The notes under the pieces were generated by a model. That model ran no database searches. It had not been told where the DNA came from and was given only the letters and a program-made list of their open reading frames with translations. The translations under genes and the position numbers were made by a program. This document shows, piece by piece, positions 11,455 through 22,740 of a stretch of DNA of 64,000 nt (the first letter of the stretch is position 1; the number at the start of each line of letters is the position of its first letter). Source of the DNA: Tenodera sinensis (taxonomy: Eukaryota; Arthropoda; Insecta; Mantodea; Mantidae); NCBI GenBank assembly GCA_030765045.1, contig CM060962.1, positions 263,388,147 through 263,452,146 of the forward strand, read 5' to 3'.

Positions 11455-11830
11455 AATCATCTAATGTGCCACATTCACATGAATTTGTCTACTCACTCAA
11501 CAAACTATTCTCTCAAAAGCTTTTGCTCAAACCACTTTAGGTTAACCGAGACAAACATTTGAATAAAGTGCTTGATTACATAGTTTCTTTTAAGTACAAT
11601 AAGAATACAGTAGCCAGTAAGCGACCGTCAAATCTTTTAAGAACTGGTCACTATGTGAGGGCTCTGAAATTGTATTCTCTTTGCATGGCTAAGAGATAAA
11701 AACAAAATGAAAAGGAGTAATGTCTTCTTAATTGAGAACAGTATAACTGTTCAAAAATCCAAACAGATAAAAGGAATATCTCCGAATGGTCTTCGCATCA
11801 ATTGTGTGCCTCAACTGATCTACATTTTCA
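11455..11830 (-). repeat. R1 3' half, left arm of an inverted pair
   Basis: CACATTCACATGAATTTGTC, ACAGTAGCCAGTAAGCGACC, GGAATATCTCCGAATGG and ACTGATCTACATTTTCATCG follow R1 in reverse. It meets an oppositely oriented R1 part at about 11840. Confidence 0.65.
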
Positions 11831-11844
11831 TCGCAATAGAATTT

Positions 11845-12310
11845 TGTCCATGTGTTACGTTTAAGAACCTCACCGTAAGAGATGGACAAAATCTTACTAC
11901 ACCAAAAATGTACATCGCAATATAACACATTTATTTATGTCAAATGGATTTTTTGTGGAGTGAACTACTTCTGAGATATTCCTTATTATTTGTTACCATT
12001 TTATAATATTTATACTCTTCTCAAGTATTAATACATTATTCATTCTTTATCTCTTGGCCATGCAAGGAAAACGAAACTTCAAAGTCATCACACAGCGACC
12101 AACTCTGCTCTTGAAACTTGTGACTATCGCTTAAAGCCTACTGTATTCCCATATTTTCCTTGCGTCTACAAGAAAATTAGCAATAAGATTATTTGTGTAA
12201 ATCTTTATCTCAATTAACGTGAAGTGGATAGAGGAATAAGTGTTGTTAAGAATAATTCGTACAAGACTTAAATACCCAACTAGGTAATCAAGTTTAGCCA
12301 CTTCCAAGAA
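11845..12310 (+). repeat. R1 3' half, right arm of an inverted pair
   Basis: GAGATGGACAAAATCTTACTAC, GTGAACTACTTCTGAGATATT and TATCGCTTAAAGCCTACTGTA run forward. The two arms share about 350 bp of homology, so the pair is potentially cruciform-forming. Confidence 0.65.
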
Positions 12311-12349
12311 CGCCACATGAAGAGTTTCAAGAAAACCCCCATCACCTCG

Positions 12350-12925
12350 AACTACCTCTACATGGATAATGTTTCGGTTGTTTTTAAACTTTTTATCAAA
12401 AATAACTACCAGTTTTCATTAAAACACCATATGTTTAGTTCATTTTCATGGCAAATTAAATTTATATTTTGAATTATTTCATTTGGGAAGAATGCTGTAC
12501 AATTTCGTGCAACTGTTAACCATAAGATGTAGACAAAAGCTTAATGTAGGTACGAAAAATGTAGATATGTTTAAAACACACAATTTATTTAAAATACTTT
12601 TTCTATAGTAAGAGCCATATCCGAAATATAAGTTATTGTTGGTTTGAATTTTTTTAGTGCTTTTATAATTTTTCAACCACTGCTACTCAGCTGTTTCTTG
12701 AGGTGCAATAAATAGGGTATTATATACCGTACAGATTTTAAACATTTGACTACCACTGTTACTAGTTAAAACAAAATGTTTAATTAAACTAATTATGGAA
12801 GCGCTTATCTCAGTTAACTTGAAGTAAATAGAAGAATAAGCTTTGAAAGAATGGCCACTAGGCACTATGTAAAAACAAACGATAGTGCGTAGACAGAGTC
12901 ACGTGAATGAAACGCATCATAATTC
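12350..12925 (+). repeat. Diverged R1 3' two-thirds
   Basis: CATGGATAATGTTTCG, AACACCATATGTTTAG, AAAAATGTAGATATG and AGAGTCACGTGAATGAAACG. It carries the CAGCTGTTTCTTG variant seen at 6.3 and 22.5 kb. Confidence 0.55.
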
Positions 12926-14067
12926 TTTTTCAAGTGATCATTGAGTATCATCGCATAGTTATCCGCGTTTTAAAAATCTGACTCTCGCTTTGGGTATTTA
13001 AGTGCTTTATTTGCCAAAACAATACAACGTTGTATAGCAATGTCAGAAACTGACATGAAATGTAAAAAAAGTCACCCAAACGTACTCTTACAATAATAAA
13101 ATTCAGTACTATTATAAAATTAATTTGAAAGTAGTGCAAACTTATATTTTCTTTTAAATATTACTCAGAGTTTAAGCTTAACGATTTCAGAATAATTTTG
13201 AACTCTGCTGTTTACATTTTGCAATATAAAATATAAGCACAGTTTCTTATGGAATAGTTATGAATACGGTGGTTATGAATCAATATTCAAATACAATACA
13301 GTTTATAAAAGAACAAGATATCATAGAATACGAAATTTAATAAATAACGGTTTGCAGTACGTCCTGGCTTTCTTTTGAAGTATGAACATTTGTTAGCCCA
13401 AGTATCATTGTCCCAAAGTAAAATACTATAACTCGTGAAGCTATTCATGCAATCCTGGTGCACAATTTTCAATATATTAAAAAATATGTTTTTAATTCAT
13501 AATAACAAGGGTATTCTGCAGCGCTGTCAATATGGATATTTCAAGCCAAAACAACCTTTGAGATTCATCTTCCAAAGCTTGGTTGAATTAACAGTTTCAA
13601 AGCCAGATAAACTAATCTTAAAAGCTGAAATCAACAGTTTTGCTGTTATTAATGATAATGCTGTTATGTTAACACCAATTTTAGTTGTTAGACACCTCAA
13701 AGATTTTGGATACATAAGAGCATAAACCTAGGCCATTCAACAATTTTTTCGAACACTGTATGGGATATAATTACCACAATTTGTAATAAAAATCAGAGGC
13801 CCATATGTGTCCTTATACCCTCAACAAAATGTGGAAATGTGTAATTCAATTTTATGTCGATTTACTTCTTCTCCTTCTTCTTCTTCAACATTACTTAGGT
13901 CAGTCTGTTCCGGCTCTGAAGTCGTTTTCCTTCCACATTTTCCTCGGTCGTCCTATGACCCTTTGTGCTTTTTTAAAGTGTTGTTCCCAACTGGTTCTCT
14001 ATTCTATTGTTTTTCGTTTAAATATTCTGCTTTTAATTGTTCTCGTATTTTATCGCCTTGTTTTTAC
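12926..14067. other. Unassigned intronic DNA
   Basis: AT-rich, no recognised domain. A 96-codon + frame at 13435-13725 and overlapping frames at 13805-14086 show no motif; the latter are driven by CTTCTTCTT low complexity at 13865-13888. Confidence 0.4.
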
Positions 14068-14206
14068 TTTCTCTACTGGTAAGTAGGGGAAGTATTGTAT
14101 TCCACTCAAAAATTTGATGTCGAGATTTCACCAGAAATATATATTTTGAGACCCCCTGAATCCGAAAAAAAAAAAAAAAAATTAGAAAAAGGGTCGTGTG
14201 TGTGTG

Positions 14207-14260
<54 letters not shown>

Positions 14261-14962
14261 CGCGCGCGTGTCAGTCTGTGGACAGCATAACCCAAAAACG
14301 AAAAGTCGGCTAAAAACCAAAGTTGGTATTTAAGTTTAATGTCTTTTAAGGATACGACACTAGGATTTTGAAGAAAATAGCCTCACCCTAAACTAGCCTT
14401 TACATGGAAAACTTTTCGAACATTTTTAATTTCTTGAAAATGGCTCTAACGATTTTGATTAAAATGCCACATGTTTGAGATATTTTTATGACAAATGAAA
14501 TTCATATTTTGAATTTTCTTGCTATAGAATATGTAGTCCTGGTTAGTCTGGATGACTTTTGAATAACTCGTAAACCGTAATAGATAGACAAAATCTTACT
14601 GTACAAAACATGTAGATCTCCCTAAAACACACAATTTGTGTCTAAATACAGTTTTTGTAGAGTGAACCATTTCGGAGATATACCTTGTTATGTGTGTGAG
14701 TTTCGGAAAACTTAAAACTTTCGTTAAATGGAACATTTTGTTCATTTTTTTATATGTTAAGCATGCAAAGAGAAGTGGATCTAAAAGCTTTAAAAGATTT
14801 TAATATATTCCCATATTCCCCTTGCACCTACAAGGAAATAAGCAATAAGAAATTTCTGTAAACGTTTATCTCAACTAACACGAACAAGATAGAGTAAAAG
14901 TGTTTGTAAGAATGTTTAATACAAGAATAGAGTAAGTCACGTGAGTGCAACACATCAGATTT
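14068..14962 (+). repeat. R1 repeat, near full length (reference copy)
   Basis: Begins TTTTTACTTTCTCTACTGG and ends GAGTAAGTCACGTGAGTGC. Order of blocks: GTATTCCACTCAAAAATTTG, the TG/CG array at 14196-14270, CCAAAGTTGGTATTTAAG, GGCTCTAACGATTTTGAT, GAACCATTTCGGAGATATACC, CCTTGCACCTACAAGG. No frame over about 95 codons crosses it, so it is non-autonomous. Confidence 0.8.
14196..14270. repeat. (TG)n(CG)n compound microsatellite
   Basis: TG units grade into CGCGCGCG at the right end, a strong Z-DNA-type alternating purine-pyrimidine tract. Confidence 0.97.
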
Positions 14963-14984
14963 TTTTGTCTAGTCTTGTATATCC

Positions 14985-15130
14985 ATCTTTGGCTCTAAGT
15001 AATTTCATTTCAACTGTTTACAAACAACAGAAATCTCGATTAATAAGAAGTAAATATAAGTTTAAGTTTTGTAATAACAGTTTGTAGAAGAGTTAATACA
15101 GAAAACCATGTGAACACAACTTATGATATA
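14985..15130 (+). repeat. R1 3' end fragment
   Basis: TCTCGATTAATAAGAAGTAA and GAAAACCATGTGAACACAAC, directly downstream of the full copy. Confidence 0.45.
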
Positions 15131-16376
15131 TTTTTATTTGGATGCTAGAAAAGGTTATTTCAGAAAAATGAAGTGCCCATGAACTAAAAGTATTACACAT
15201 TTTCATTGTTATCTGTGCTTGAAATGCCCTCCAAAGCAGATAATATCTGCACCCCATCCTTCCGGTGTGTGCACACCGATTTATACCCGTTTTACTTTAT
15301 GCATTAAATGGTTCGAAATGTTGGCTCTTTCTGTGTGTAATTTGGAGTTGTAAGCTAATTACGATTTTAAAACGTATCTATTTAGTTTATAGTGTGCATG
15401 AAGGGATTTGGGAGCTAGTGCTTTTTGACAGCACATAGCTGGTAGCTGCTCCCCCTGCGGGGGACTTTGGGCAGTCGAGTATATAGACGTAAACACCTTC
15501 CCCCAGGACTACAGGTGCGTGTGCACTGATGGTTGCTTGATTGCATGAGGGACTAGCAGCGCTGCCACCACATCATTACCTACCAACAGCACAATTACTC
15601 ACTAACTCGTTATTATAACTCTCGGTGTCTCATTTTATTTCACTCTCGCAGGCATTTCTCTCTCTGGGGCCCGTGTACGCGAAACGTTTGAGCGATCGTA
15701 TATATTTCGTGTTTATAATTAACTGTTTTTCAAGTGAGTAATCTGCTTTCGTGTGGAATATTGTCACGTGCTTGACCCAGAAAATGGTCATTTACTTAAA
15801 CTAGAATGTTTGGTGAAAGGGAACTTATCACATTTCTTCTAATATGTACATCAAAAAAGTAATACAAACAAAAGTATCATAGGATTTTCTCTTTGGCCAG
15901 CCGTTTTCAGGAACAAATAGTTTTTGTTCCAAATAAGATGTTTTATTTGACGAGAATATATGAAGATAATAGTTTGTTACTTGCAAAGTGAGAAAGGTCG
16001 TAAGTAACATGTTACATCACAAAGGTTTTGAAATAATTATAAGAGCACATTCCAAAGCCATTTTCGCAGACATAATGTGATTGTATAACCTACCAACATT
16101 GGAAATAGGTTGAGCTAGGTCTCACATCTGAACCGGCTTCCGGTCGCAAACAAAACTTAGCCCATCCCAAATCTTTGCTTTAGCTCAAGAAGTGTCACAT
16201 GTACCTTAATTCCAAAAGTACACGTACAGAGTGTTGTAATGTTTAAGCACAATATCAAGTACAACTCACAAGCTAGCGGCCTAAACTTAAACGATGTAGA
16301 AGGGAAGGATTACCTTCAGTGCCCAAATAGGACACTGACGATGTACTTCTATTATCATGTCAGAAAGATGGTTTAA
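15131..16376. other. Unassigned intronic DNA
   Basis: Contains a GC-richer patch at 15230-15560 (GCTCCCCCTGCGGGGGAC) with no recognised tRNA head. No coding evidence. Confidence 0.4.
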
Positions 16377-16860
16377 ATGTTTACTAGGGCTAGGATTTTG
16401 ATGTCCTATAAAATACTAAATGATTCACTTTGAAAAATTCAATTATGACCTAAAAATCCCAATAATATGCCCTATAATGTTTAAAAAATGCCCTTAGAAC
16501 TGAATTTTTTTATTTTAATAGTATAGTCATAAAATACAACAGGGTTTATGCCATTTAGGCTTGTTTCTGTCTCATATGATTTTAACATTAGTATAAGGAG
16601 AATTTAAAATTACACAAAATAAAGTAATGCAATTAAGCAAAGAACAAGTTTAGTTATTGCAGTTACACAAATTAAAAAGGATATTCTATACGCAATCGAT
16701 TGCTTTTGTAGGAAAATACTAAATGTTCATTTCATTTTTTTTTCTATTTATTTAAATTATATAAAAGAAACAATACATTGAAATTACAATCGGGTGTACA
16801 ATACTAAACCATTGCTGCATTTTGGTAATGTTCTTTCACTTGGTGAAGCACATTACTGTT

Positions 16861-17220
16861 CATTGCATGATGTCAGTTACCTTTGCTGGTCCTCCATTTG
16901 GTTTCATCTGGCAACTGGGCGATGGCACTTCCGATATCGTGATACCTCCATCCAGCTGGCACAATCCTTTACACAGAAGTTCATTGCATGATGTAGGTTA
17001 CCTTTGCTGGTCCTCCATTTGGTTTCATCTGGCAACTGGGCGATGACACTTCCGAGATCGTGATACCTCCATCCAGCTGGCACAATCCTTTACACAGAAG
17101 TTCATTGCATGATGTAGGTTACCTTTGCTGGTCCTCCATTTGGTTTCATCTGGCAACTGGGCGATGACACTTCCGAGATGGTGATATCTCCATCCAGCTG
17201 GCATAATCCTTTACACAGAA
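16861..17220 (-). repeat. Three 121-bp tandem repeats in the LINE 3' region
   Basis: Units start at 16861, 16982 and 17103 with CATTGCATGATGT. Spacing is exactly 121 bp, and the third unit is about 3 bp short. The units differ at few positions (for example GATGGCAC/GATGACAC and GATATCG/GAGATCG/GAGATGG). The right end of each unit, TTACACAGAA, includes the ORF2 stop codon, so the duplicated block took in the last codons of ORF2. Confidence 0.95.
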
Positions 17221-20200
17221 AGGACATCTATGTTAGGGTGAAGCATCAAGAGAAAGTCACGTTTTTTCCTTTTGAGGCGCGTCCTATGTTCCGTTAAAAA
17301 TCTCTCAAGGCCACGGACACTAGGAGATGGATCCTGCAACATATAGTGGATATAGCCCATAATAAGCCATATTTGGGCAAAGACGTGTTGTTTCACCTGG
17401 ATATCTAGCTGCAGGATCGCCCTGCGAATGGTATAAGGGTTATCTGCCCTGGTAATGCAGCGGATTTTATGTTGTATCCAATGCCAAGTTTCGGGAATGC
17501 ACGTTGTAAGACGGTGTTGAAGGGTGTCAAGGTTGTGGCATCGAGAACAATACGGTGAATTGCATATGTTGTGGCGATATTGTTTTTCTGCTGTGGGTAC
17601 TATGGCATTGAGCATCTTGTAGGCAGAGGCCTTCCAGTCCGTCGAGATATCAGCGTAGCGAAAAACTCTCCAGATATTCTTCCAAGGAATATTGGGATAT
17701 TTTCCCTCTATTGTGGGAGTAGAAGGAATCCGTAACAGCAGATGACGGTAGAGGATCTTTGTAGTAGGAATTGGATCCCCAGAGACGAAATTCGCAGGTA
17801 AAGTGGTAATACATTTCACCATCCGGCGATAAATGGCATGGTTCATTAATGTTCCAGTGCTGGAGTGAAGTTGTTTGTTGTCCTTGAATTGTCCCATCTG
17901 TAAGGAAGTTCTAATTAACAGTGCTGAACATTTTTCGGAAACCTTAATGAATCCTAGGCCTCCATTCATGATGGGACGCCACAGCTGAGATTTTGCCACT
18001 TTATATACATGTCCATTCCACAGATAATATGACACTGCCAGCTCGATGCGCTGGGAAATCTCTAACGGGATGGGCAGAATTTGGGCCAAATACCAAATCT
18101 TGGATAATCCCATGAGGTTAACAAACCAAACTCTCTGGAGAATGTTGAGGTTTCTACTCAAGTTGCGCTGTAGGGAGTAACGGATGCGATTGAGTAAAGA
18201 TGTCCAATTTAAGTTGACAATTTCTGTGACGTTCGTGGTGATTTGGAGGCCTAGAATAGTGACGTGGTCCTTAATGGGCACATCATCCACAGTTAACGTC
18301 CGAGGCCAGGTCCCAAAAGGTATCAAGGAGGACTTCTGATAGTTAATCTTCGCACAAGATGCCTGTTCATGAAACTGTAATATGTGAGGAAGTAGGAAAA
18401 CTTGATGATGGTAGCGGAGTAGCAGAGTCATGTCATCGGCATAAGTCTTTATGGTGAACAGTCTTGTCGGCACTGTAGGTGAAAATAAGTGTTTCTTCAT
18501 CAATCGCACCAGAGGTTCGTTGCAAACTGTAAACAATAACATGGATAATGGGCAACCTTGTCATATACCACTCAAAATGGGAATTGGCCTAGTAAAATAT
18601 CCATTGATCTGGATTCTGGAGTATGCAGACTTGTACACTATTTTAATGGTTTGCAGGATACGATCAGAAATACCCATGTGCTGCAAGACACCAAAAATGT
18701 AATTATGGTCAATATTGTCGAATGCTCTCTCGAGGTCCAATGACAACAAGGCCGCCTCTTCCTCAGGATGTTCCTCGAGATATACCACAGCATCCCTTAA
18801 TTGTATCAAATTCTGCGAGATTTTCCTGTCTGGAAGTCCACAAGTTTGTTCCGGTCCAATCAAGGCTGGCAGTACTTTACGCAATTGTTGGCTAAAATCT
18901 TTGTAAAAATTTTAAAATCAGTATTCAGTAGTGTTATCGGCCTAAAGCTGTTAAAATGGTGTGGTTTTATACATTTTGGAATTAAAATTACAATTCCTTC
19001 ATTAAACCCTGACAAGTGGTCGCTCATAGCAAAAGTGGCATTCATCAGTTGCAGCAGACGGTCGTTAATGATCGTCCAAAATACTTTGTAAAAAGTATAG
19101 CTAATACCATCTGGTCCTGGTGCAGAATTGTTGCTGGCTTTAAAAATCACGTCCCGAAGTTCATCCATGGTGATAGGTGCGTCCAATTCATCCTTGTCAG
19201 TAGGATTCACAGTTTCATTGATAGCCTCATAAAGTACTCTTTTTGAGGAATCAAGAGTAGGATGTTCACCGTATTGCTGCCGGAAGTGTCCCTCTGCCCC
19301 TCGTAGGAGAGTAGCATTGGTAGTTTAAATATCACATATGAATTTACGTTGGTGTCGTTTCTTCTCCGAAGCTACATGGTACAAAGCAGCACGCTCATCA
19401 TCGGTAATTGAGAGGGCACGAGAACGCACCCGTATACCATCTAAAATGGACTCCTGAATTTTACGAATTTTTAATTTTATCGCAGTTATCCTGCCACTGA
19501 CGTCGTTGCCGGTACTCTGTTGATTAGTTAAATCATGTAACAGGGCGTAATAATAGTGTTGGCTATTAGCTCGTTCGGCAGCCTTAGCCTTACCAACACA
19601 TTTGAAGAAGGACTGTATCGCTGGTTTATAAATCAAAAGCCACTGTTGAAGCTCCTGGTAGCGAGACCTGGACGCTCGTACGTTAAGGTTTTCCCAAGTT
19701 TCACGAAACTGTTGTTGTACGTCCTCATAATATAATAGAGCATTATTTAATTTCCAGTAGCTTCTACCAAGGATGGGCAAAGGAGTGGATGCTGTCATCT
19801 TCACAATTACGGCATGATGGTCGCTTATTGCGGCAGGTACAACAAGGACATTCCGGATGTTGGTTCGATGAAGGCCATTAACATAAATCCTATCAATTCG
19901 TGAAGCGGAGGTAGCACGACAGAAAGTGTAGCGAACTTCATTTCCATGTAGATATTCCCAAGGGTCAGTTAACTGCAATTCCGAAGACAGGCGCTGTAGT
20001 GCGGGCGACGGATTATAAGTTCCTCGTTGGTCCTTGGCATGTAACACGCAGTTAAAGTCACCACCCAGCAACAAGTAATTATAGCTGTGACGAAAGAAAT
20101 ATGGCATATCATCTGCAATGAGAGATTCACGGTCTCGTCGTTTATTGGAGCCGGATGACAAGTATACATTCACCACTAAGATGTCATTGTCTATTACCAT

Positions 20201-20496
20201 AGCTAAAATGCGTCCACTAGGATGTTCCTCATGATGGGTAATTCTCAAAGTCGATCTGTATATTATTGCTGTGCCCCTATTGTCAATGCCTACATTGCAA
20301 AGTTTAAATTATCGGTGTTCACCTCTTGCAGGAGTAGGATGTCAATATCATGGCTGAAAATGAAATTATTGAGAAGAAGTTGTTTAGCAGTACCGCGTAT
20401 ACCATTGACATTTAAGGTGGCATAAATACGGGTATAAGTCATGCAAATTGAGTAGATGAGGTAGAATAGGAACAGCCAAGAAGAAACATCAGGCAT
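17211..20496 (-). pseudogene. LINE ORF2: APE endonuclease plus reverse transcriptase
   Basis: ORF2 would nick target DNA and copy the element RNA by target-primed reverse transcription. The N-terminal part (20496-20290, then 20248 on) is an APE-type endonuclease: LNVNGIRG, ILLLQEV, LLLGGDFNCV, ASRIDRIYVN and SDHHAVIV. RT follows with PGPDGISYTFYK near 19120, FRPITLLN near 18950, motif A LSLDLERAFDNIDH near 18740, and motif C YADD near 18435. The C-terminus has a Cys-x2-Cys-x7-His-x4-Cys cluster (about 17.5 kb) and ends at the TAA at 17211. Four lesions are visible: a frameshift at 20248-20290, an in-frame TAA at 19325-19327, a frameshift near 18870, and TGA at 18561-18563 where motif B normally has Arg before QGCPLS (a CGA-to-TGA change would explain it). 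The last 443 codons are open, and catalytic residues of both enzymes are still present. Confidence 0.9.
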
Positions 20497-20498
20497 TA
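20494..20498 (-). promoter_or_regulatory. TAATG stop-start overlap between ORF1 and ORF2
   Basis: ORF1 ends in TAA (20498-20496) and the ORF2 ATG (20496-20494) shares its last A. Such UAAUG overlaps are known to support coupled termination-reinitiation in some insect LINEs (SART1 of Bombyx). Here the arrangement is seen directly; the mechanism is inferred. Confidence 0.75.
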
Positions 20499-21597
20499 TG
20501 ATAGCGGTGTGGGAGTACCCGGGTCATTTTCGAATGATTCTTCAATTTTCTCTTTCTTTCGGTTACCCTTGCTACTCTCCGTACGTCTCTTTTTCACGCG
20601 GGGGTCGCGGCTTCTAATATTATTGGGAATTGTGGGCACTACTTCCATATCTGTCGTTATTGGAGAGTCTGCGCATGTTTCTGATGTTAGATTTGAAGTT
20701 TCTGGTGTCACCTCAGAGGGTTCCTCTGCCATTGGAATAGTGGTAAAGTTCGTTATCGGGGCATCATTTTGTGCATCAGCATCATCCATCAGTAAATTTT
20801 CAGCCTGTTCAGGATTGATTACAGTTTCCCTCTGTGTTTCGACCACGGTATCTTTTCCTGAAAACTGAGCTGCAGTTACTTGTTCTTTATCAGTAGTCGT
20901 CATTTCTGCCGAGGTCATAACTGTGTCTTGTGGCAAATCCACCGGTACCCGTCTAATGGGGAAGTCTCCCTGTACTAGTTTAGACCATGTGGGCGGGTCT
21001 GTTAGACGTGGTGTCTGCGTGATTACCCTCCGTCTGGGACGTTTCGTAAATGTCCTGTTTCACACACACCGCACATGTAATTGGTTGACCTTCATAGCTT
21101 ATAAAGCTTTTATATCCGGCAATATCTATATATGAGGGAATATGCTTTTTTAAATCTATCTTTGCAGTGCGTACTCCGTTACTGATTTTGTATCGAAGCG
21201 TGGGCCCCCAAGTATCCATGGATAGTGCTAGTACTGTGCCGTAGTTTCCTAGATGTTGTCGTACAATTTCTTGGTTAAAATCCTTGGGTAAATGGTATAA
21301 TTTAACAATACGAAACCCTAGACCTGCCGTTGTTATGGTGACTTTACTTCTTTGTCCATTACTATAGGTAAAAATTGACTCGCCGTTAGTGTCCTCGATG
21401 GCCCTTTTGACTCGCATCACTTCCTTACACTGGATGTATATTTGCCGGGTGTACTTGTTTATCTGAATCATTTCCAGCTCCTTTTCTTCAAATCGAAATA
21501 TATCGTGAATCCATTCATGTAGCTCGTATGGAGACGGTTTCGGAACATCACGATCCACAAACGTTAGTACCAATGTGTTCTTTCGTTCTATATACAT
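20496..21597 (-). pseudogene. LINE ORF1 (gag-like, zinc knuckle)
   Basis: The first part (21597-20980, 205 codons) begins MYIERKNTLVLTFVDRDV and reaches a zinc-knuckle start CAVC near 21070. A single-base frameshift there sends the frame to a stop at 20980. The correct frame resumes and runs to the TAA at 20496 through an acidic, Ser/Thr-rich tail with a basic patch (DPRVKKRR). ORF1 proteins of this kind bind element RNA. A second frame opens at 20942 only with a GTG codon, so it is the continuation of ORF1 rather than a separate gene. Confidence 0.8.
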
Positions 21598-22534
21598 TTT
21601 TTACTTTACTAAAAAATCACACTTATTTAACACACAAAAATGTGTAATGAAAACCAGCAAGTTATAGCTGGTGCAAAGTCACGTAAGGTGAAGGTCACAA
21701 TAAGCGAACAAAGCTCTTCCCAAAACACGACCTCTCCCTACACACGCTTCTACGCGACCTCATTCGTCGTGAACAGCAATGCACAACAAACACTATTTGA
21801 AGATTTTCAAAGGAAAATGACTACCTATTATTCGCTAACATTGAGAAGCTCCTTTCCACTTCCACTGATACTAGAGAAGTATACCTAAAGTAAACTATGT
21901 CACTTGCTTCCAAGTCTCCTGTTAATTCTCAAAGAGAAAAGTTCCCACCCGACAGTACATCTGCAAATTATTTACTAAGGAATGTAATGTAAATAACGGA
22001 AGTGGTCTTTGCTCTTGAGAACAAAATACCCCAAATTTACCTAAGATGCATTTAAAATGCATAAATATGCAATTAAATCACCAGAAGTATATAAATAGGC
22101 ACAATAATGCAATAAAAACCCTAAAAACTGCCATACACCACAAAATTAGCAAAAAATGTAAAAAAAGAATCCTTAACAAGTCTAACTTCTTTTCCTTTGA
22201 AATATATTTATATAGCAGTGATTAATGAATTGCACTTGCCAAAATAAAGATGCAAAAGTCACTAAAATCCTAGTCCTAATGATTACATTACAATAGTACT
22301 AATTGCAAAACATATTTACGTTTAACGTTTAACGAGCTGATAAAAATATTCGTAGACTTTGAGTTTAGGTTAAGGACTATGTGTCATTGGAAGATTCAGC
22401 AGACAGGAAAAGTTTGTTTTTCTCTCTTTGTTGATCTTTTGTTTATGCCCATGAAGCACGCCAATCAGAAAGTGGAAGAGAAGCATTTTTATGTGGCGTC
22501 CTCCAAATGTTTTCAAATTGTCTTTATACGTGAT

Positions 22535-22740
22535 ATTCAGTTGTTTTTCGCAATATGATAGAGAAGTTTTGAATCTCAAATCCAGCATATAGTGACCCGC
22601 TTTTAAACATCTAGCTATCGACTCAGTTTCTTCTATCTCCCTTGCATTGACAATGAAATGTATAATATAACTATTACTGCAAAAGTATAGCTTGAATAGT
22701 ATGAAGTATATTGGCAAATAAAGTTTAAGTATACTTTAGA
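22535..22740 (+). repeat. Diverged R1 3' variant
   Basis: CAGTTGTTTTTCGCAATATG, AAACATCTAGCTATCGACTC and CTCCCTTGCATTGACAATG parallel 6.35-6.45 kb. Confidence 0.4.

Larger units (their letters stand above)
16735..21900 (-). mobile_element. L1/Tx1-like non-LTR retrotransposon
   Basis: A minus-strand LINE with ORF1, ORF2 and a 3' region of three tandem repeats. A T run at about 16735-16743 on the + strand would be the poly-A tail. The 5' edge is not sharply defined; ORF1 starts at 21597 and the 5' UTR probably reaches about 21.9 kb. No target duplication was pinned down. Clade assignment rests on the PGPDG-x6-FYK motif, the ORF layout and a C-terminal CCHC cluster, and could be another arthropod L1-group clade. 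About five disabling changes in 4.4 kb point to moderate age. Confidence 0.8.
16377..22286. mobile_element. hAT-like transposon ends enclosing a nested LINE
   Basis: The left terminus TAGGGCTAGGATTTT (16385-16399) and the reverse complement of the right terminus (22264-22278) match at 14 of 15 bases. They are flanked by 8-bp near-duplicates ATGTTTAC (16377-16384) and ATGATTAC (22279-22286), differing at one base. Eight-bp duplications and a YARNG-type start are hAT hallmarks. The AT-rich internal arms (about 350 bp on each side) hold repeated ATGCCCTATAA / AAAATGC words but no transposase frame, so this looks like a non-autonomous hAT or MITE into which the LINE inserted. Confidence 0.65.

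Noticed and set aside
21640..21888. 82-codon + strand frame
   Set aside because: It lies antisense in the probable 5' UTR of the LINE and has no motif.
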